From NCBI GenBank assembly GCA_028873275.1, contig JAGWLJ010000003.1:1-16932 (forward strand): a DNA stretch of 16,932 bases. Reading direction: 5' to 3'. This stretch comes from Pseudomonadota bacterium (GTDB lineage: Bacteria > Pseudomonadota > Alphaproteobacteria > Rickettsiales > SXRF01). The notes beneath the pieces were generated by a model that saw only the letters and a program-made list of their open reading frames with translations, did not search any database and was not told the origin of the DNA. Made by a program: the position numbers and the translations under genes. The stretch's first letter is position 1. Every line of letters begins with the position of its first letter. Below are positions 14,967 through 16,932 of this stretch, one piece after another.

Positions 14967-15977
14967 ATGTTAGCAAAAAACTGGCAAGACCTGATCAAAC
15001 CGAACAAGCTGGATGTCAACCCCGCCAAAGGCAACCCGTATCTGGCGACCATCGTTGCCGAGCCGCTGGAGCGCGGCTTCGGGCATACGCTGGGCGTGGC
15101 GCTGCGCCGCGTGCTGCTGTCTTCCTTACAGGGCGCGGCGGTGACCTCGCTCAAGATCGAGGGCGTGCTGCATGAGTTCTCCTCGATCCCCGGCGTGCGC
15201 GAGGATGTGACCGACATCATCCTGAACATCAAGGAGCTGCGCCTGAAGGCCGGCTCCGGCGACAAGCGCCGCATGACGCTCTCCGTCACCGGTCCGGCCG
15301 AAGTCAAGGCGAGCATGATCGACAGCGGTGACGTCGAGATCATTAACAAGGATCACGTCATCTGCACCGTCGACAAGGGTGCCAAGCTGCACATGGAAAT
15401 GATCGTCGAAACGGGCAAGGGCTATGTCCGCGCCCAGAAATCGACCGACGCGCCGATCGGCCTCATTCCGGTCGATGCGCTGTTCTCGCCGGTCATCAAG
15501 GTGTCCTACAAGGTGGACAACGCCCGCGTCGGCCAGATCACCGACTACGACAAGCTGTCGATGAACGTCGAAACCGACGGCTCCATCACCGCCGAGGACG
15601 CGGTGGCGCTGGCCGCCCGCATCCTGCAGGACCAGCTGCAGCTCTTCATCAATTTCGAGGAATCGCAGGTCGAGCGCAAGGCCGAGGCCAAGCCGGAGCT
15701 GCCGTTCTCGCCGTATCTGCTCAAGAAGGTGTACGATCTCGACGAGCTTTCCGTGCGCGCCACCAACTGCCTCAAGAACGACAATATCGTCTATGTCGGC
15801 GACCTGGTGCAGAAGACCGAGGCGGAAATGCTCAAGACGCCCAATTTTGGCCGCAAGTCGCTCAACGAAATCAAGGAAAAGCTGGCCAAGATCGGTCTCA
15901 AGTTCGGCATGGAAGTGCCGGGCTGGCCGCCGGAGAATATCGAGGAACTGGCTCGCAAGTACGAGGAGCCGTATTAA
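14967..15977 (+). CDS. rpoA: DNA-directed RNA polymerase alpha subunit
   Basis: Alpha dimerises to nucleate RNA polymerase assembly and contacts promoter UP elements and activators. The 336-residue length is normal. The N-terminal domain (about 1-232) contains GFGHTLGVALRRVLLSSLQGAA split around residue 35-55 and the alphaproteobacterial ending ARILQDQLQLFINFEE. A linker leads to the C-terminal domain, which begins near NCLKNDNI (residue 267) and includes KTPNFGRKSLNEIKEKL. AAGGAG 5 nt upstream fixes the start. The gap before it holds a palindromic repeat, and the gap after it a strong hairpin and heptads. Confidence 0.99.
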   Translation: MLAKNWQDLIKPNKLDVNPAKGNPYLATIVAEPLERGFGHTLGVALRRVLLSSLQGAAVTSLKIEGVLHEFSSIPGVREDVTDIILNIKELRLKAGSGDKRRMTLSVTGPAEVKASMIDSGDVEIINKDHVICTVDKGAKLHMEMIVETGKGYVRAQKSTDAPIGLIPVDALFSPVIKVSYKVDNARVGQITDYDKLSMNVETDGSITAEDAVALAARILQDQLQLFINFEESQVERKAEAKPELPFSPYLLKKVYDLDELSVRATNCLKNDNIVYVGDLVQKTEAEMLKTPNFGRKSLNEIKEKLAKIGLKFGMEVPGWPPENIEELARKYEEPY

Positions 15978-15981
15978 AAAA

Positions 15982-16010
15982 ATGGCCAGTGGTTGTTGAC
16001 CACTGGCCAT
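15982..16010. repeat. Perfect 12-bp hairpin after rpoA
   Basis: ATGGCCAGTGGT (15982-15993) and ACCACTGGCCAT (15999-16010) are exact complements around a 5-nt loop. In the operon direction an A-run precedes it and no T-run follows, so it is not a normal terminator there. Read on the minus strand it is followed by seven T, a good terminator shape for antisense transcription. The stem is made of the same CACTGGC words as the heptads that follow. Confidence 0.8.
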
Positions 16011-16021
16011 GAATAACTGAT

Positions 16022-16049
16022 CACTGGCCACAGGCCACTGACCACTAGG
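16022..16049. repeat. Heptad repeat that supplies the rplQ Shine-Dalgarno
   Basis: Four 7-nt units in exact register: CACTGGC at 16022, CACAGGC at 16029, CACTGAC at 16036 and CACTAGG at 16043. The last unit runs into AGGAG (16047-16051), the rplQ Shine-Dalgarno, 5 nt before its ATG. The unit is the same as in the block before rplO. Confidence 0.85.
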
Positions 16050-16056
16050 AGTTTTT

Positions 16057-16482
16057 ATGAGACACGGAATGTCAGGCCGCAAGCTGGGCCGCAAGAGCGC
16101 CCATCGCAAGGCGATGTTTTCCAATCTTGCCAACGCGCTGATCAAGCACGAGCAGATCACCACGACCCTGCCCAAGGCCAAGGATCTGCGCCCCATCGTC
16201 GAGAAGCTGGTGACGCTGGGCAAACGCGGCGGGCTGCATGCGCGCCGCCAGGCGCTGTCCATGCTCAAGGACGCCGCTCTTACCGACAAATTGTTCTCCA
16301 CTCTGGCTGATCGCTACAAGGGCCGCAAGGGCGGCTACCTGCGCGTGCTGAAAGCCGGCTTCCGCTACGGCGACAAGGCGCCGATGGCCATTGTCGAGTT
16401 CGTCGACCGCGACGAATCGGCCCGCGGCAAGGATTCCGGCCCGGTGGAAACGGCAGCGGATGAAGCGACCGCCGCTGCGTAA
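16057..16482 (+). CDS. rplQ: 50S ribosomal protein L17
   Basis: L17 is a 50S protein near the tunnel exit. The 141-residue protein begins MRHGMSGRKLGRKSAHRKAM and keeps the family block KHEQITTTLPKAKDLRPIVEKLV split over residues 30-52 and the GGYLRVLKAGFRYGDKAPMA segment. Residues 121-141 form an Ala/Glu/Thr tail. AGGAG 5 nt upstream sets the start. L17 normally closes the alpha operon, but no terminator is visible after it and another ORF begins 6 nt later. Confidence 0.98.
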   Translation: MRHGMSGRKLGRKSAHRKAMFSNLANALIKHEQITTTLPKAKDLRPIVEKLVTLGKRGGLHARRQALSMLKDAALTDKLFSTLADRYKGRKGGYLRVLKAGFRYGDKAPMAIVEFVDRDESARGKDSGPVETAADEATAAA

Positions 16483-16488
16483 AGCCGC

Positions 16489-16932
16489 ATGAGCGCGCAG
16501 ACCGACAAGATCAGGCAAAGGGCTTTAATGAACAGCCTGTCGGATGCCGTACAGACCCTTCTGCAGGGAAAGAAAACCGGCCGGGCCATGCCTGGCGCCG
16601 CCGCCGACTCGGTAGCCGCCATGCCTTATGCAACAGCGCCGATCGGCGACAAGACCCTTCTGGTCCATACGCGTTTGGATACCGTTATCAGCGGTGTGGA
16701 AGGGTATCATGTTGTCGTGCCGGCGGAGTATAAAGATCAGCTTACCGATACGCTGGCCCATGCCGGATTCGCTCGTGAGAACGCCACTGCGCCAGCCGTT
16801 TTCCCAGAAGCGGCTCGGACCGGCAGAAAAATCTGGGATGAAAGTTCCATGTATGGAACGGACGACAGGCATTTCAGCATCATGATTCCCAGGAATGAAG
16901 CAATGCTGGCGGCGCTTGCAGAGGGATTAGTG
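16489..16932 (+). CDS. Unknown protein, cut by the window end
   Basis: I do not recognise this protein. The frame is open for 148 codons up to the last base, with no stop. The ATG at 16489, 6 nt after rplQ, has no Shine-Dalgarno. An in-frame ATG at 16528 has AAAGGG 5 nt upstream and may be the true start. The first 45 residues are polar/Ala-rich. From about residue 50 the sequence predicts strands and helices (KTLLVHTRLDTVISGVEGYHVVVP, then EYKDQLTDTLAHAGF). A later HFSIMIPRNEAMLAALAEG may be another strand-helix unit. There is no signal peptide or membrane segment in the visible part. Close spacing without a terminator suggests read-through from the alpha operon. Confidence 0.75.
   Translation, partial: MSAQTDKIRQRALMNSLSDAVQTLLQGKKTGRAMPGAAADSVAAMPYATAPIGDKTLLVHTRLDTVISGVEGYHVVVPAEYKDQLTDTLAHAGFARENATAPAVFPEAARTGRKIWDESSMYGTDDRHFSIMIPRNEAMLAALAEGLV

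Noticed and set aside
15982..16010. Hairpin after rpoA as a terminator of the operon
   Set aside because: No T-run follows it on the plus strand, and rplQ lies directly downstream.
15126..16301. 391-codon open frame on the minus strand across rpoA and rplQ
   Set aside because: Shadow of two clear genes; it also reads through the heptad repeats, which code in many frames.

Overview
The window is a single, entirely plus-strand ribosomal protein super-operon from an alphaproteobacterium. It runs from tuf through the S10, spc and alpha gene clusters. The assignment rests on several points: the order tuf-rpsJ...rpmD-rplO-secY-adk-rpsM-rpsK-rpoA-rplQ, the absence of rpmJ after secY and of rpsD between rpsK and rpoA, the alphaproteobacterial style of RpoA, L3 and S13, the zinc-finger (four-Cys) adenylate kinase, and the non-zinc S14. 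Coding DNA is GC-rich (about 65% in a hand-counted line of rplN). I cannot name the order or genus from the sequence alone.

Layout. 16-1206 tuf; 1212-7744 the S10 cluster and start of spc (rpsJ, rplC, unknown ORF A, rplD, rplW, rplB, rpsS, rplV, rpsC, rplP, rpmC, rpsQ, unknown ORF B, rplN); 7824-13975 rplX, rplE, rpsN, rpsH, rplF, rplR, rpsE, rpmD, rplO, secY, adk; 14056-16482 rpsM, rpsK, rpoA, rplQ, behind a probable promoter of their own; 16489 to the window end, unknown ORF C, still open at the edge. The genes build both ribosomal subunits, the elongation factor EF-Tu, the RNA polymerase alpha subunit, the membrane protein translocation channel and adenylate kinase.

The genes themselves are ordinary; the junctions are not. 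Two unrecognised, AT-richer ORFs (A, 2362-2826, between rplC and rplD; B, 7047-7379, between rpsQ and rplN) interrupt an otherwise highly conserved gene order. They are fitted the same way: each begins just after a TAGGAG that combines the upstream stop codon with a Shine-Dalgarno sequence, and each ends in a 4-nt ATGA overlap with the next ribosomal gene. Translation of L4 and L14 is therefore probably coupled to them.

Eight intercistronic gaps exceed 20 nt. Seven are filled by repeat DNA and one by the probable alpha-operon promoter. Three repeat types occur: a 72-77 bp nested palindrome in two copies (before rplC and before rpoA), a different 62 bp palindrome (before rplX), and blocks of degenerate 7-nt units whose sequence differs from gap to gap (before rplP, rplO, secY and rplQ, and inside the 3' end of rplC). 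The heptad blocks supply stop codons (rpmD, rplO), Shine-Dalgarno sequences (secY, rplQ) and 14 codons of L3. No tRNA, rRNA, CRISPR array, transposase or riboswitch was seen. No stretch over 300 bases lacks a gene.
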